A stretch of DNA of 64,000 nt from Scolanthus callimorphus. Lineage: Eukaryota > Cnidaria > Anthozoa > Actiniaria > Edwardsiidae. The DNA lies in contig CM066920.1 in NCBI GenBank assembly GCA_033964015.1, forward strand, positions 7,531,912-7,595,911. The letters run 5' to 3'. Shown in pieces: positions 1-9,185 of this stretch (positions within the stretch are counted from its first letter, which is position 1; each line of letters begins with the position of its first letter). A program made the position numbers and the translations under genes. The notes below the pieces were generated by a model. It was not told where the DNA came from, made no database searches, and saw only the letters and a list, made by a program, of their open reading frames with translations.

Positions 1-220
1 TCCGAGGTATTCCACGTATTAGCAAAGTCGTGTATTGTTGCTTGTTGCATTTTCTTTGCCAGCTCACCTCAGCCTTGTGAATACTATGGATGAGTTTGAG
101 ATGAGACTTCAGATACTTTTACTCCAAGCAACCCATCCCTACCCCACTCCTGAGAGGTCATAAGTCCTCAAGCCCAGTCTTACGTTGTTGTAAGCCTCAT
201 TGTTTGTGATAATGTTTTAG

Positions 221-318
221 GGCCCTCACAAGAGGAAGACCAAGTATGGTCAAAACCCACCAGTGGAGGCCCATGTAGGATGGATCATGAGTTCAAAGGA
301 TTACCCACCACCACCCAG
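221..318 (+). CDS. LARP1: LARP1 exon upstream of the DM15 region
   Basis: This 98-nt exon sits between the acceptor ...gttttag and a donor GTATAT. It encodes a basic stretch followed by [12 protein letters not shown], matching the short conserved segment that precedes the DM15 region in LARP1. It ends with two bases of a split codon completed by the first base of the next exon. Positions 1-6 (tccgag before gtattcc) could be the end of the preceding exon, but that is too short to support. Confidence 0.82.
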
Positions 319-3300
319 GTATATTGTACGACATCACACAGCGATGTTAGAAAAGGTAGTCAGGGCTCGAAATTAATAGATAATATTGCTGGTCGCAATT
401 TTGGGACTTGTTTGAAGAGTTTTACTCGCAAAAAGAGAAGTTTTAGTGGCACAGTTGAAGTCAAACTTTACGAAATATCTACGAAATAGATGATTATGCA
501 TGTCTGGAAAACATGCTTGGTTGTTAGGCTACAGACATTGTCTACATGTAGGTTTCAAACTGTATGTCCAGAGTCCGATGTTTATTGCCCTGACCTCCAT
601 TGGCCGTTTTACCAATGTTGCAGGAATATTAGCCAAATGCATACCTGGGTTGCTGGTTACTCATCTACTTGAGTTACTGAAAATTGATAGATATTGGTCT
701 CAGCCTATTTTTGCTGTGTGCTGGTTAACTGGGCTATAGGGATGATGGTGTAACATTAGAAATATGTTATGCACGAGGGTGAACATAGAAACAGTATCAG
801 TAAATTGGTTTTAAAACTTTGCTTTTGTCTGCAGCCCTAGTTTTATGGACACCGAACATCCAGCCATGTCCTCTTCACCGTCGGTTAGCAGCTTTGGATC
901 CACTCCCCAGTCTATACCACACTTTGAACATCCTTCACATCGACTACTGAAAGAAAACGGATTTACCCAACAGCTGTACCACAAGTTCCATCAGAAGTGC
1001 CTAAAAGGTATACAAACGGGCTAGCCATTGCTTTGAATATAGAATTATATACAAACCAGCTGAGTTCTTGCTCTCAAATTAGCCTATCAGAACGATTTGT
1101 TTCAAACAGGTTTTAAAATTATTGCAATTGAGTATAATATATAGATTTAGCCACTGGCTAAAAGCGGAGCTCCCGGTTACATATTTTTCTGTGTTGGGGT
1201 CTTGGTTTACCTGTGTGGGGGCGCGCAGACACGGACGCGCCAGCGATACCAAAATGGGAATACCGCTGAACCATGAAAAATGAAGTCGATCGTTATACCT
1301 GAGTTCTACTTTGAGCTATTGTATTCTTCCTGCGATACCTATGGTGCTCCGCTCTAAGGAGCTCCGCTCACAAGTAAACTGGGTTTGACTTTCGCTTGAC
1401 CTAGGGACGTTTTGACAAACAATTCTTTTCGCACCATGAGGTGAGATCGCTGGAATGAATAAGACGCCAATTTGGTGCTTCTCCAAGCCGATAATTTGAC
1501 ACAGTGTAACTCACCGGTTATCCACACCTACACCAAAAGAATCTGTCACCTTAAGCTACTTACACAAAGTGGTCCAGACGACTCGTTTTCTCTATACTGT
1601 TTTGGTTGTGACAAATCGGCATTCTTGGTGCCTGGCATTAGGATCCTACATATTTCCCTTGCTTCACAAGATTGAACTTTGTTGCAAAACTTTTTTATCT
1701 CCAGAACGGAAGAAGTTGGGTATAGGACAATCTCAAGAAGTCAACACGTTATTCCGTTTCTGGTCTTTCTTCCTTAGACAACACTTCAACAGGTATGTGT
1801 GGAAACTAAAGCCGGGGAAATACGAGGCACAAAATCCCTCAACTTGTCGCGCAACATTGTTGCGTTGCAAGTTGATGATCAATGTAGCGCGTTTTTCATC
1901 TCGCGCCACAACTTGTCGCGCAACAAAAACATTTGTTGCAGGTTGTGAAAACTTGTTGCGCGAAGTAGAACGCGGGTCTACTTTGAGACACAAATTCTGG
2001 CTCTGTTGCTCGTTTTTCATCAAACACACAACTTGTCGCGCAACAATTTGCCTACAATTCAAGTTGATTAGTCAATAGAAATGAGATGCTAAGGGGCAAA
2101 ATCTGCCTTGGGCTCGCGTGTGTGATCATCAAAACAAAATGTTGCGCGACAAGTTGTGAATTTGATGAAAAACGAGCAACAAACATTAGACATGCAACGC
2201 AACAATGTTGCGCGACAAGTTGATGGTTTTTGTGCCTCGTATTTCCCCGGCTTAACAGACGATAACTGCAGTGGCGGATCCAGGATTTTTTCAGAGGGGG
2301 GTTGGAGCACTAAGTTGGACTGGTTATAATCCGTACTGAGGTCAAAACTTTTTAATAACTATTAATACATTGTATAGTTCATTGAATCCCGTCAACCCCC
2401 TCAACCCCTCCCCTACACCCGCCTCTGAACTGGCATGTCTGTTGGTCAGCTGAAACACAATGTGAAAACTAAAGAGATTTCCACTTTGTGTCTGTTGGAA
2501 TAGGATTTAACTAATTTCCGGATAATTCATGTAACTACAGTTTATAACTAAAGTCGTTGTTTCGCGATACACATTTGCAAAACGTCACTTTGGGTTTATA
2601 ATTTTCTGTTCTGCTAGTGAAACCCTCTGAGCCAATCAGGCTCTTGCCCTGTTTCGCCTAGTGCAGTCGACTGGCTTTTCGTCGCGACAGAAAGCCAGGT
2701 TACTGCACTAGGCACAATAGGGACAGAATCTGATTGGCTTCGAGGGTGTAACTGGCGGAACAGAAAACCCAAATCAAATGTTTTGAAAATTCCCAGCGGA
2801 AAACAACGTTTTTGAAAGGAAAACGTGTGGGGATGAATGGGTTTCTTCTCACAGTTTTGACAGTTGTATGACATGCATAAAATAATTTGTCGTACCAATG
2901 TTATTTATCCTTATCCCAGAAAAATGTACGAAGAGTTCAAGAGGTTGGCAGTAGAAGATGCATTAGCAGGCTACAGATATGGTTTGGAGTGCCTTTTTAG
3001 ATATTACAGCTATGGCTTAGAGAAGAAGTTCAAGCCTGAGTTGTTCAAGGACTTCCAGGAAGAGACGATACGAGATAACGATCAAGGTAACAAAGCATAT
3101 GACTATCGATCTTTCCAAGGAACACATTCACTCCAAATAGCAGGAGCGTTAAGACTTATGCTAGTAAACGTTTGTGAAAACCCACTCGTCCACGTTGTTT
3201 AGGTTTGGCAGGACTAATAGTCCTTTTCACACACAGTTCCTCACTCTATTGTGACTGAAATTTAAATTCTAGCCTGGAACATTGACCAGCTATAATGTAA

Positions 3301-5731
3301 ATGAATAAATATTGGTAAACGGTAGACTTGATTCCATTAGAGCGATATTCACAATATTGCGTTGAACTGTGAAAAGGAATATTACTTTTTTTCTTGTGCT
3401 GACCTCTTCTTCTGCGATATCAGAGCAAGCAAAACAGAGCAACTAGACGCTCTAAAACCCAGTAGAAAAACAAAGTGAACGAGTGTTTTTCACTATTTTC
3501 ATTGAAATACTGTAGAGTTTGGTTCTAAGAAGACTATTACTTACTCGCTTGCAGGAAATCTATATGGTCTAGAGAAGTTTTGGGCTTTCCTCAAGTATTA
3601 TAAGGTAAATTGTACTGCTCTTGCATTTTGTAAGCTATTAAAGGTGTACTTGCCAGTTATTCTTTCTCACTAACATCTGACTTTTGTGCTGGTTTGCTAG
3701 GGCAAGGCCAAGTTTGATATTATCCCTGAGCTGCAGAGGCGACTGGAGAAATACCAGACGATTGAGGACTTCAGGAATGATGTAAGCGAAACAGCAGTAT
3801 GGAGACAATATTTCTAGTCAACTTGTTATTAGAGCTGTCTAGCCTGAATTTCCGTCGTCATTCCCTCTCAATCATGCCTCACTCTGAAGAAGTCCCCACA
3901 TGGTATCATACATTACGTTTTTTGTACAACATTTCCAAGACAATGCATGCCTTCGATTTTGTCTTACGTCCCTGCATGTGTCACTGAGTGTTATTGGCTA
4001 TCATATTGGGCTGTTCCAAAAAATAGCTGTACCCCCTATCGAGGAACCCAAATTTTCAAAAATTGGTCTACCCCTGTGGAAATTGCAGACTTCTGTACAA
4101 CCCGTGTGGAAATTTCAAGCAACCCCTGTGGAAATTCCACATTCTCGTCTGCCCCCTGTGGAAATTCCAAACCTGCAAATGAGTGTCCATGGAAATTTTG
4201 GTGTAGAATGAATGGCCCTGTGGAAATTCCAGGGTAAAAAAAATCGACACCTGTGGAAATTCCAGGTAAAAAAAATTGACACCTGTGGAAATTCCAGGGT
4301 CAAACACTATGACCCCTGTGGAAATTATTCCAGGTGCCTCAATATGGGGGTAACAGTCCATTCTGCTGATTGATTTGGGATCAGGACGAGAACTGATCAA
4401 TCAGATTCTGATCGATTTGGGGTCAGGACAAGGAAATCTCGTGGGGAATTGAGACGTGGAGAGGTACGATGGAGAGGGAATGGATGGGTGAAATTCAGGC
4501 TAGGAACTGTTCCGAGCTATTGAAATTACAAATGGGTCTGTTGAATTCCAAAGTAGAAATAGAAACCTGTTTTACCACTGTATGCATTGCTACGCGACCT
4601 TTAAAAATCACTGTTACGATTGGCGATTTTACGCAAGAAAAGTTTAATATCAATTTTCTTGAACAGAGAGTCAAACATTCTAGGCAAGGAAGCCAAAGGA
4701 TAGCTTAAAAACCATTTTGTTTGATTTTGCAATCAATATCGATCCAGTAAAGCAGCCGAATCCAGAGTTTTGGTTTGATTGAGGGCTAAAAATCGCAAAT
4801 CGCCCATCGCAACATTGAATTTTGAGGTCGCGTAGCAATGCATACAGTGGTAAAGAGAAACTACTTCACATTCCTTCTGTTATCTTGAACTTTTTCCAAA
4901 GAACATCTCTCAGGTCATGCCTTTCTTTTGCAGCCGATGAACCAGTTTCCCGTTGACCCTTATCACCACCACCATAAGAAGGGTCACAAGGATCACCATA
5001 AAGATCACAAGGATCATAAAGATCAGAAGGAAAATAAGGATCAGAAAGATCACAAGGATAAGAAGGAACAGAAAGATCAGAAGGATAAAAGGGATCACAA
5101 GGCGCAGGGTGATCATAAGGATCACAAAGATCAGAAGGATAAAAGGGATCAGAAAGATCCCAAGAGGCAGGGCGACCATAAGGATCAGAAGGAACAGAAA
5201 GATCAGAAGGAACGCAAGGGACCTGGAGATCATAAGGATCACAAGGCGCCAGTGGATCATAAGGATCAGGTGCAGCACAAGGACCACAAAGAACAGAAGG
5301 ACCAACATAAGGAGTACAAAAAGGAACATAGGGACCAAAAAGGACATGGACATAGGGACCAAAAAGATCATAAGGAACAAAAGAATGAGCATAGAGACCA
5401 TAAGGGACATCAGGATCATAAGGACCACAAACAACAAGGACATCATAGGCCTCATCCGCATCACGAAAAGCCAAGAGACAAGACGCATTCGGAACACTCT
5501 AAAGGACACGATAATGCTGCTAAAACTAGTCCTGCTAAAGCTGCAGAGACTGCTAAAACTAGTGCTTCTAATGTTGAGACAACTAAACCCAGTCCTGCTA
5601 AGTCAACTGAGACATCGGTCAATTCGTCTGAGAACACTGCTCCTGAAAAGCCAGAAGCTGCTATAGAGCCTTCTAAAGAGAGTACGAACTCGGCAGAAAG
5701 TTTATCTGCGGCTGCGGCAGCTTCAAAGTAG
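221..5731 (+). CDS. LARP1: La-related protein 1, C-terminal part (gene-level entry, 7 exons)
   Basis: Exons 221-318, 835-1007, 1705-1792, 2920-3086, 3555-3604, 3701-3781 and 4934-5731 join in one continuous frame with GT/AG introns and give about 484 residues ending at TAG 5729-5731. The N-terminal half, including the La module, lies left of the window. LARP1 is a cytoplasmic RNA-binding protein; its DM15 region binds the m7G cap and the first bases of 5'TOP mRNAs and links their translation to mTORC1 (family knowledge). The three DM15 helical repeats are visible: [20 protein letters not shown], then [18 protein letters not shown], then [17 protein letters not shown]. After DM15 the vertebrate protein has a Gly/Ser/Pro-rich tail, whereas here there is a Lys/Asp/His/Gln repeat followed by an Ala/Ser/Thr/Lys-rich tail. 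The gene is tail-to-tail with KIDINS220. The gene identity is firm; the tail function is unknown. Confidence 0.93.
319..834 (+). other. LARP1 intron, no feature seen
   Basis: This 516-bp intron runs from GTATAT to a CAG acceptor at 832-834. Short open frames in it have no coding character, and I see no repeat or RNA gene. Confidence 0.7.
835..1007 (+). CDS. LARP1: LARP1 exon: Ser-rich linker and start of DM15
   Basis: This 173-nt exon encodes a Ser/Pro linker ([20 protein letters not shown]) and then [20 protein letters not shown], the start of DM15 repeat A. It begins with the third base of a split codon and ends with one base (phase 1), which joins in frame to 1705. Confidence 0.92.
1008..1704 (+). 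other. LARP1 intron, no feature seen
   Basis: This 697-bp intron has donor GTATAC and a CAG acceptor after a T-rich tract. No gene or clear repeat was recognised in it. A protein-like frame that starts at 1569 becomes real only from 1705. Confidence 0.7.
1705..1792 (+). CDS. LARP1: LARP1 exon: DM15 repeat A
   Basis: This 88-nt exon encodes [20 protein letters not shown] and then SFFLRQHFN, the most conserved part of DM15 repeat A. In human LARP1 the basic residue before GIGQSQ belongs to the cap/TOP-binding surface (family knowledge), and basic residues are retained here. The donor is GTATGT. Confidence 0.95.
1810..2252 (+). mobile_element. Inverted-repeat element (Harbinger-like MITE) in LARP1 intron
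   Basis: A 443-bp element starts AGCCGGGGAAATACGAGGCA and ends with the reverse complement, TGCCTCGTATTTCCCCGGCT. It is flanked by TAA on both sides (1807-1809 and 2253-2255), a 3-bp target duplication typical of PIF/Harbinger-type MITEs. The interior repeats an 18-mer close to AACTTGTCGCGCAACA in both orientations at least six times, so it can fold in several registers. It has no transposase frame. It begins 18 bp after the exon that ends at 1792. Confidence 0.85.
2589..2773 (+). mobile_element. Fold-back repeat, family with CACTAGGC arms (copy 1)
   Basis: An imperfect palindrome of about 185 bp, from TTTGGGTTT to its complement AAACCCAAA. The arms contain GCCAATCAG, CCTAGTGCAGT and a central TCGTCGCGAC. 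A related copy lies at about 17440-17630 and a fragment at 22189-22235, so this is a dispersed element and not a local hairpin. Confidence 0.75.
2920..3086 (+). CDS. LARP1: LARP1 exon: DM15 repeat B
   Basis: This 167-nt exon encodes [20 protein letters not shown] and then [18 protein letters not shown] and FKDFQEET. The RYYSYGLE segment carries the aromatic/acidic residues that stack on and recognise m7G in human LARP1 DM15 (family knowledge), and it is intact. Acceptor ttatcccag, donor GTAACA. Confidence 0.95.
3087..3554 (+). other. LARP1 intron, no feature seen
   Basis: A 468-bp intron with no recognised repeat or gene. Translation continues open for about 116 nt past the donor by chance. 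Confidence 0.65.
3555..3604 (+). CDS. LARP1: LARP1 exon: DM15 repeat C, first part
   Basis: This 50-nt exon encodes [16 protein letters not shown], the core of DM15 repeat C. Acceptor cttgcag, donor GTAAAT; it ends in phase 0. Confidence 0.92.
3701..3781 (+). CDS. LARP1: LARP1 exon: DM15 repeat C, end
   Basis: This 81-nt exon encodes [20 protein letters not shown] followed by IEDFRND. The final EDFR motif matches the C-terminal border of DM15 in LARP1 proteins. Acceptor tttgctag, donor GTAAGC, phase 0 at both ends. Confidence 0.92.
4008..4360 (+). mobile_element. GGGCTGTTCC element with tandem GGAAATTCC units (copy 1)
   Basis: It begins GGGCTGTTCCAAAAAATAGC, the same left end as the copy at 7585-7915, and contains about nine units of the type CCTGTGGAAATTCCAGG spaced about 25-35 bp apart. 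Five carry a perfect GGAAATTCC palindrome (4130, 4160, 4222, 4255, 4287). The right end (gggggtaacagtcc) is diverged compared with copy 2, so the right border is approximate. It lies in the last LARP1 intron. Confidence 0.75.
4361..4933 (+). other. Remaining part of last LARP1 intron
   Basis: About 570 bp with no gene recognised. It contains a loose inverted repeat around the segment CACTGTATGCATTGCTACGC (about 4577-4596) and its complement near 4834-4853. The acceptor is ctttcttttgcag at 4921-4933. Confidence 0.55.
4934..5731 (+). CDS. LARP1: LARP1 terminal exon with K-D-H/Q repeat and Ala/Ser-rich tail
   Basis: This 798-nt terminal exon starts [20 protein letters not shown] directly after the DM15 end and keeps the frame through to the stop at 5729-5731. 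Residues from 4964 to 5446 form a low-complexity Lys/Asp/His/Gln/Glu/Arg repeat of about 161 residues with almost no hydrophobic residue. The last ~75 residues are Ala/Ser/Thr/Lys-rich with repeated SPAK motifs and end [13 protein letters not shown]. The exon is joined to the DM15 exon by phase and position only. RNA evidence would be needed to exclude a different terminal exon, but the perfect frame match makes it likely. Confidence 0.8.
   Translation, partial: PMNQFPVDPYHHHHKKGHKDHHKDHKDHKDQKENKDQKDHKDKKEQKDQKDKRDHKAQGDHKDHKDQKDKRDQKDPKRQGDHKDQKEQKDQKERKGPGDHKDHKAPVDHKDQVQHKDHKEQKDQHKEYKKEHRDQKGHGHRDQKDHKEQKNEHRDHKGHQDHKDHKQQGHHRPHPHHEKPRDKTHSEHSKGHDNAAKTSPAKAAETAKTSASNVETTKPSPAKSTETSVNSSENTAPEKPEAAIEPSKESTNSAESLSAAAAASK
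4964..5446 (+). repeat. Coding 9-nt tandem repeat (AAGGATCAC type)
   Basis: The DNA is a degenerate tandem array of 9-mers such as AAGGATCAC, AAAGATCAG and AAGGATCAT, which encode K-D-H, K-D-Q and K-D-H. There is a higher-order repeat of about 54-63 nt in which KDQKDKRD recurs. Because the period is a multiple of three and stop triplets are rare, several other frames on both strands stay open here and produce spurious Asp/Pro/Tyr- or Ile/Arg-rich frames. Confidence 0.9.
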
Positions 5732-6326
5732 ACACTCTGGATTATAGGATTTCATTGTGAAACGTCGGTTATTTCTAAATAGTGGTGTTTGGGATGTGCT
5801 GAACATTTTAACACATAAGTAATAGAGTATAAACCAGGTATTTGGTTTAGCAGGCCAGAAATAGAAATTGAAACGTTGGTCGATTATCATTGATAATTTG
5901 TATGGTTTACTGAGAAGTGCCGGTGGACGGACGAATCTCTTCATCAAATCCACAGAAAAGATAATCATTTGATATACAAACAGACATAATCTTTGTGCGA
6001 GCAATTGTGGGTGTACCGATGCAACATTGTTTACAGTCTAAGTAATTTGTAAAGGTGAAGTTGATTGTGATAGTGGGCAGGTCGACGAAGATTAACTTGG
6101 CCAGAAAGCTGGTGAAAATTTCGCGACAGCTGGTGTGATCTACAGATAACACCTCCCGAGATGGGTTACAACGAATTGCGGCTTTTGTTGGAATGAAGAC
6201 TGAGATACGGTAAATGCGATTGGTAAAAGTATTCAAAATATGCGGAATGTGGCAGAGTGGCGTATGGAGGAGTGGTGCAGTTCTGTGTTCTTACTCGCGT
6301 AGCAAATGCGGAAGGTTCCGAGATGA

Positions 6327-6332
6327 AATAAA
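6327..6332 (+). terminator. LARP1: Possible LARP1 poly(A) signal
   Basis: AATAAA lies 596 nt after the LARP1 stop and is the first canonical hexamer I noticed downstream on this strand. There is no transcript evidence, so this is only a candidate. Confidence 0.3.
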
Positions 6333-6985
6333 GATGATAATATATTCACAAGGCCAAGGACCAGCTAGCGAGCCCTGATGAAGATCGAGGAAAGGCTTCT
6401 GCCAAAAGATATATAGTGACTGCAAATCGCCCCTTTGACAAGACTGCACAAGGGGTATCAATATGCCCCGCTGGCGAGAAGACGAAAGTTGAAGGATGTG
6501 TTTAACCACGGGAGCCTCTAGTATACCCCATATAGGACGATGGGTGGAAGTCCTGCATAAAATAATGGCAAACAGCCATGAATACGCTGCGTTTCATAAA
6601 TGCACCGTAAAGAAAACAGAAGACGCAGTCTTGAGCCGCTTAAAACATCACAGATTGAACGCCAGATTTTCCCATGACAACAGGTTTGAAGCAGGTCTGT
6701 GTACATATTATAGACTGTAAGTATTCTGTCTTTGTTGGCAGCTAAATTCGATGTGGCACGCTTTTCGTTCAGCCAGTCACGTGGTTGACGGAAATAGGCG
6801 ATCGCAAAGAGAACAAAAAATCTGCGCCTCGAGTTCCAGTTATCCAGCCCGTCGTATTATTAAATAGGGTTGTTTTGCGATTGCCCATTGTTGGACAAAA
6901 TGGAATACTCCCACTTCCATTTGCAAATCACATAGCGTGATGCAAAGAATTTCGCTGTAGCAAGCGGTATTCGTGTGGAGCTTTT

Positions 6986-7168
6986 GCTTTTAATTTTCGG
7001 TACCCTCTATGGAGGACCCTTAATTCCTGGCTACCTCCTGGAATAACATACTATGGTGCCTTAAAAAAATTCCTGAAAAACTGAGGACAACGAATCCTCC
7101 TCCAAAGATCTATGGGCCTGATACCCGGAATTCCTGGGTCTTCAGTAGGGGGTACCGGAAATAAAACG
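6986..7168 (+). mobile_element. Short inverted-repeat element with GGTACC arms
   Basis: About 183 bp with terminal arms of roughly 40 bp. The left arm reads TTTTAATTTTCGGTACCCTC and continues to GACCCTTAATTCC; the right arm is its imperfect complement, through GGAATTCCTGGGTC and GGGGGTACCGG to the end. No coding frame. Confidence 0.75.
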
Positions 7169-7584
7169 CAATGGCCCATTCAAACCGTCGTCTGAATAGT
7201 CCAAGGCTAATGTGGGGCTTTATCCCTGAACAATCCTCCCCTACGGCTTCGTCGCATATTTAATGTTTGAGTTGATCAGATCATTCATTCTCGTAAAATA
7301 TACAAATATTGCCTGCATGGGGGCTGATCAAGGATGACATCCTCAAATGCAGCTCAATAATCATTCAATGGCGGATGGCTTTGGTATGCCATGCCTCAGG
7401 TCATTGTTTAAATATAACCAGTGCCTAACTTGAGAACTTGTTCGAGTGAGCCAGCAAAAAGTTCTGGAACATTGTACAGGGTCGTATGGCTCCTGGAAAA
7501 CCTGGAAAAGTCCCGGATTTTTATTGTTTTCCTGGAAAGTCCTCGAATTCTTTGGGAGACTCTTGCCTGGATAACTCTTGGAAT

Positions 7585-7915
7585 GGGCTGTTCCAAAAAA
7601 GAGCCATACCCCCTATCGAGGAACTCCAAATTTTTAAACACTGCTCTACCCTGTGGAAATTCCAGTCTCCTGTACACCCCCTGTGGAGATTTGAAACAAC
7701 CGTTGTGGAAATTTCTCATTCTCTTGTGGGCCTGTGGAAATTCCACAGTTGCAAATGAATATCCTGTGGAAATTCTGGGGTAAAATAAATGGCCCTGTGG
7801 AAATTCCAGGGTCAAAATCAACAAACCCTGGGGAAATTCCAGAGTCAAACACAGTGACCCCTGTGGAAATTCCAGGTTTCTCGATAGGGGTAACGGATAT
7901 AAAAAGGAACAGCCC
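7585..7915 (+). mobile_element. GGGCTGTTCC element with tandem GGAAATTCC units (copy 2, complete)
   Basis: A 331-bp element starting GGGCTGTTCC and ending GGAACAGCCC, flanked by AAT on both sides (7582-7584, 7916-7918), which is probably the target duplication. Inner arms CCCCTATCGAG and CTCGATAGGGG extend the terminal repeat. The interior holds about eight CCTGTGGAAATTCC-type units; five have a perfect GGAAATTCC (7655, 7736, 7799, 7832, 7865). It shares ends and interior with 4008-4360. Confidence 0.85.
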
Positions 7916-8579
7916 AATGCAAAAAGGAAACCTTGACAAAATAAACTTCGGAAACTCCTGATTTATAGCCATCAATCATCTGCAATAGATCATTTTAAAA
8001 TTCCAGAGAATTCACTGGCTTCACCAAACAAAGTTTGATTGTCAGTCCCGGTATTGCGTGTTACCGCCTTTGAAAGTCTTCAGGCCACCATGCATTGGCC
8101 TTTGAGAGTTGTGCCCCAGTGGCTGACTGGTGTTAAATATTTTTGTTTTAATTTTTCCGGCTCAAATATTTAAATGCATGAGCAAATCAAAATAGAATCT
8201 AGAATGGCGCAGAATTGTAAATAATCTTATTGTAAAGAGGTTTTACGCTACAGTTGCATGTTGCATTTTAAGTTTAAAACTGATGTTCCACAAAGATATA
8301 TGCCATATATAAAGACGTGTGTGATTTGGAACATTTTTGGCGTTGGAATTATGTAGGGTAATATATATGAAATTATAAGCAACCAAATTGGATGCTTTTG
8401 GTCTGAAAAATAACTATCATGATAGAAAGACAGTATTTTACGTATTGAAAACCTTTTCGGGAAATGGGGACTCGTTAGCCTACGTGAACCGTCTTTTATC
8501 GCGCCTGTCCATATGCAAGAAATACGTCTCGACGGTTTTTCTCGCTAAGGGAAGAAGGGAGCAGTGTGGCAAAGGACGG

Positions 8580-8690
8580 TCGTTAACTCGGGCTAGAGAA
8601 AGCATCCATTCTCATCGGCGGATTTAGAAACGTTGCTGCAACATTTCCATCGATTTCGGTAAATCAATTTACTCGTTTTTAGATACACCC
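8580..8690 (+). repeat. Fragment of dispersed GAGCCAGAGAAA repeat
   Basis: The segment with AGAGAAAGCATCCATTCTCA and the following CGGCGGATTTAGAAACG resembles the repeats at about 16400-16625 and 23600-23820, which share the order AGAGAAA, CATCGGCTGATTT, then GAATTCGGTA. Confidence 0.55.
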
Positions 8691-8957
8691 TTTTCAAAAA
8701 AAGGGTGATCTGAACAAGTTACTAAAATTGCCAACAGAGGCTCCTTGCGAACACAACGACTTGAGAGAGTAGAATGAACAAAATCAAGATTCTTGGTTTT
8801 CATCCACCCCATCCAAAGTAGCCTCTGTGTTTCCCCCATGTCCATTTGGTGGCCGGCATTGAGCAACTTGTTTCGATCAACGTTTTTTTTAAGGGTGTAT
8901 GTAAACGATAACAAAGAGCGCCTGACCAAGGCTCTTTGAAAAACCTTTGAAACTATA

Positions 8958-9185
8958 TAGAGCGGATTTCAGATGAGTGTCAAAACTAAACACAAAGTAA
9001 ATATACTTAGCCAATCCGAAACGAGGCCCATTCAACAACCAATCAATCAATCAGGAGAAAATACACTTAGCCAATCGGAAGCGAGACCTATTCAACAAGC
9101 AACCAATCGGGACGAAGTAAATACACTTAGGCGATCAGAAGCGAGACAAATTCAACAAGCAACCAATCAGGAGAAAGTACGACTT
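8958..9185 (+). repeat. Half of a GAGCGGATTTC element plus three 60-bp tandem units
   Basis: The left end TAGAGCGGATTTCAGATGAG matches the terminal repeat of the family at 13500-13755, but no right terminus was found. It runs into three tandem units of about 60 bp (from about 9000), each containing ACACTTAGCCAATC and ATTCAACAAGCAACCAATC. The units keep a frame open on the plus strand (repeated SEARPIQQATN), which I regard as a by-product of the 60-bp period. Confidence 0.65.

Noticed and set aside
1733..2310. Open frames with [12 protein letters not shown] repeats on both strands.
   Set aside because: They lie in the TAA-flanked inverted-repeat element and mirror each other because of its arms.
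4068..4400. Minus-strand frames with repeated EFPQG / WNFHRG segments, also at 7408-7975.
   Set aside because: They come from the GGAAATTCC tandem units of the GGGCTGTTCC elements, not from a gene.
4866..5509. Long minus-strand open frames rich in Asp/Pro/Tyr or Leu/Met opposite the LARP1 terminal exon, and a second plus-strand frame rich in Ile/Arg/Thr.
   Set aside because: They are translations of the 9-nt repeat in other frames. The K-D-H/Q frame continues the LARP1 DM15 frame; the others do not connect to anything.
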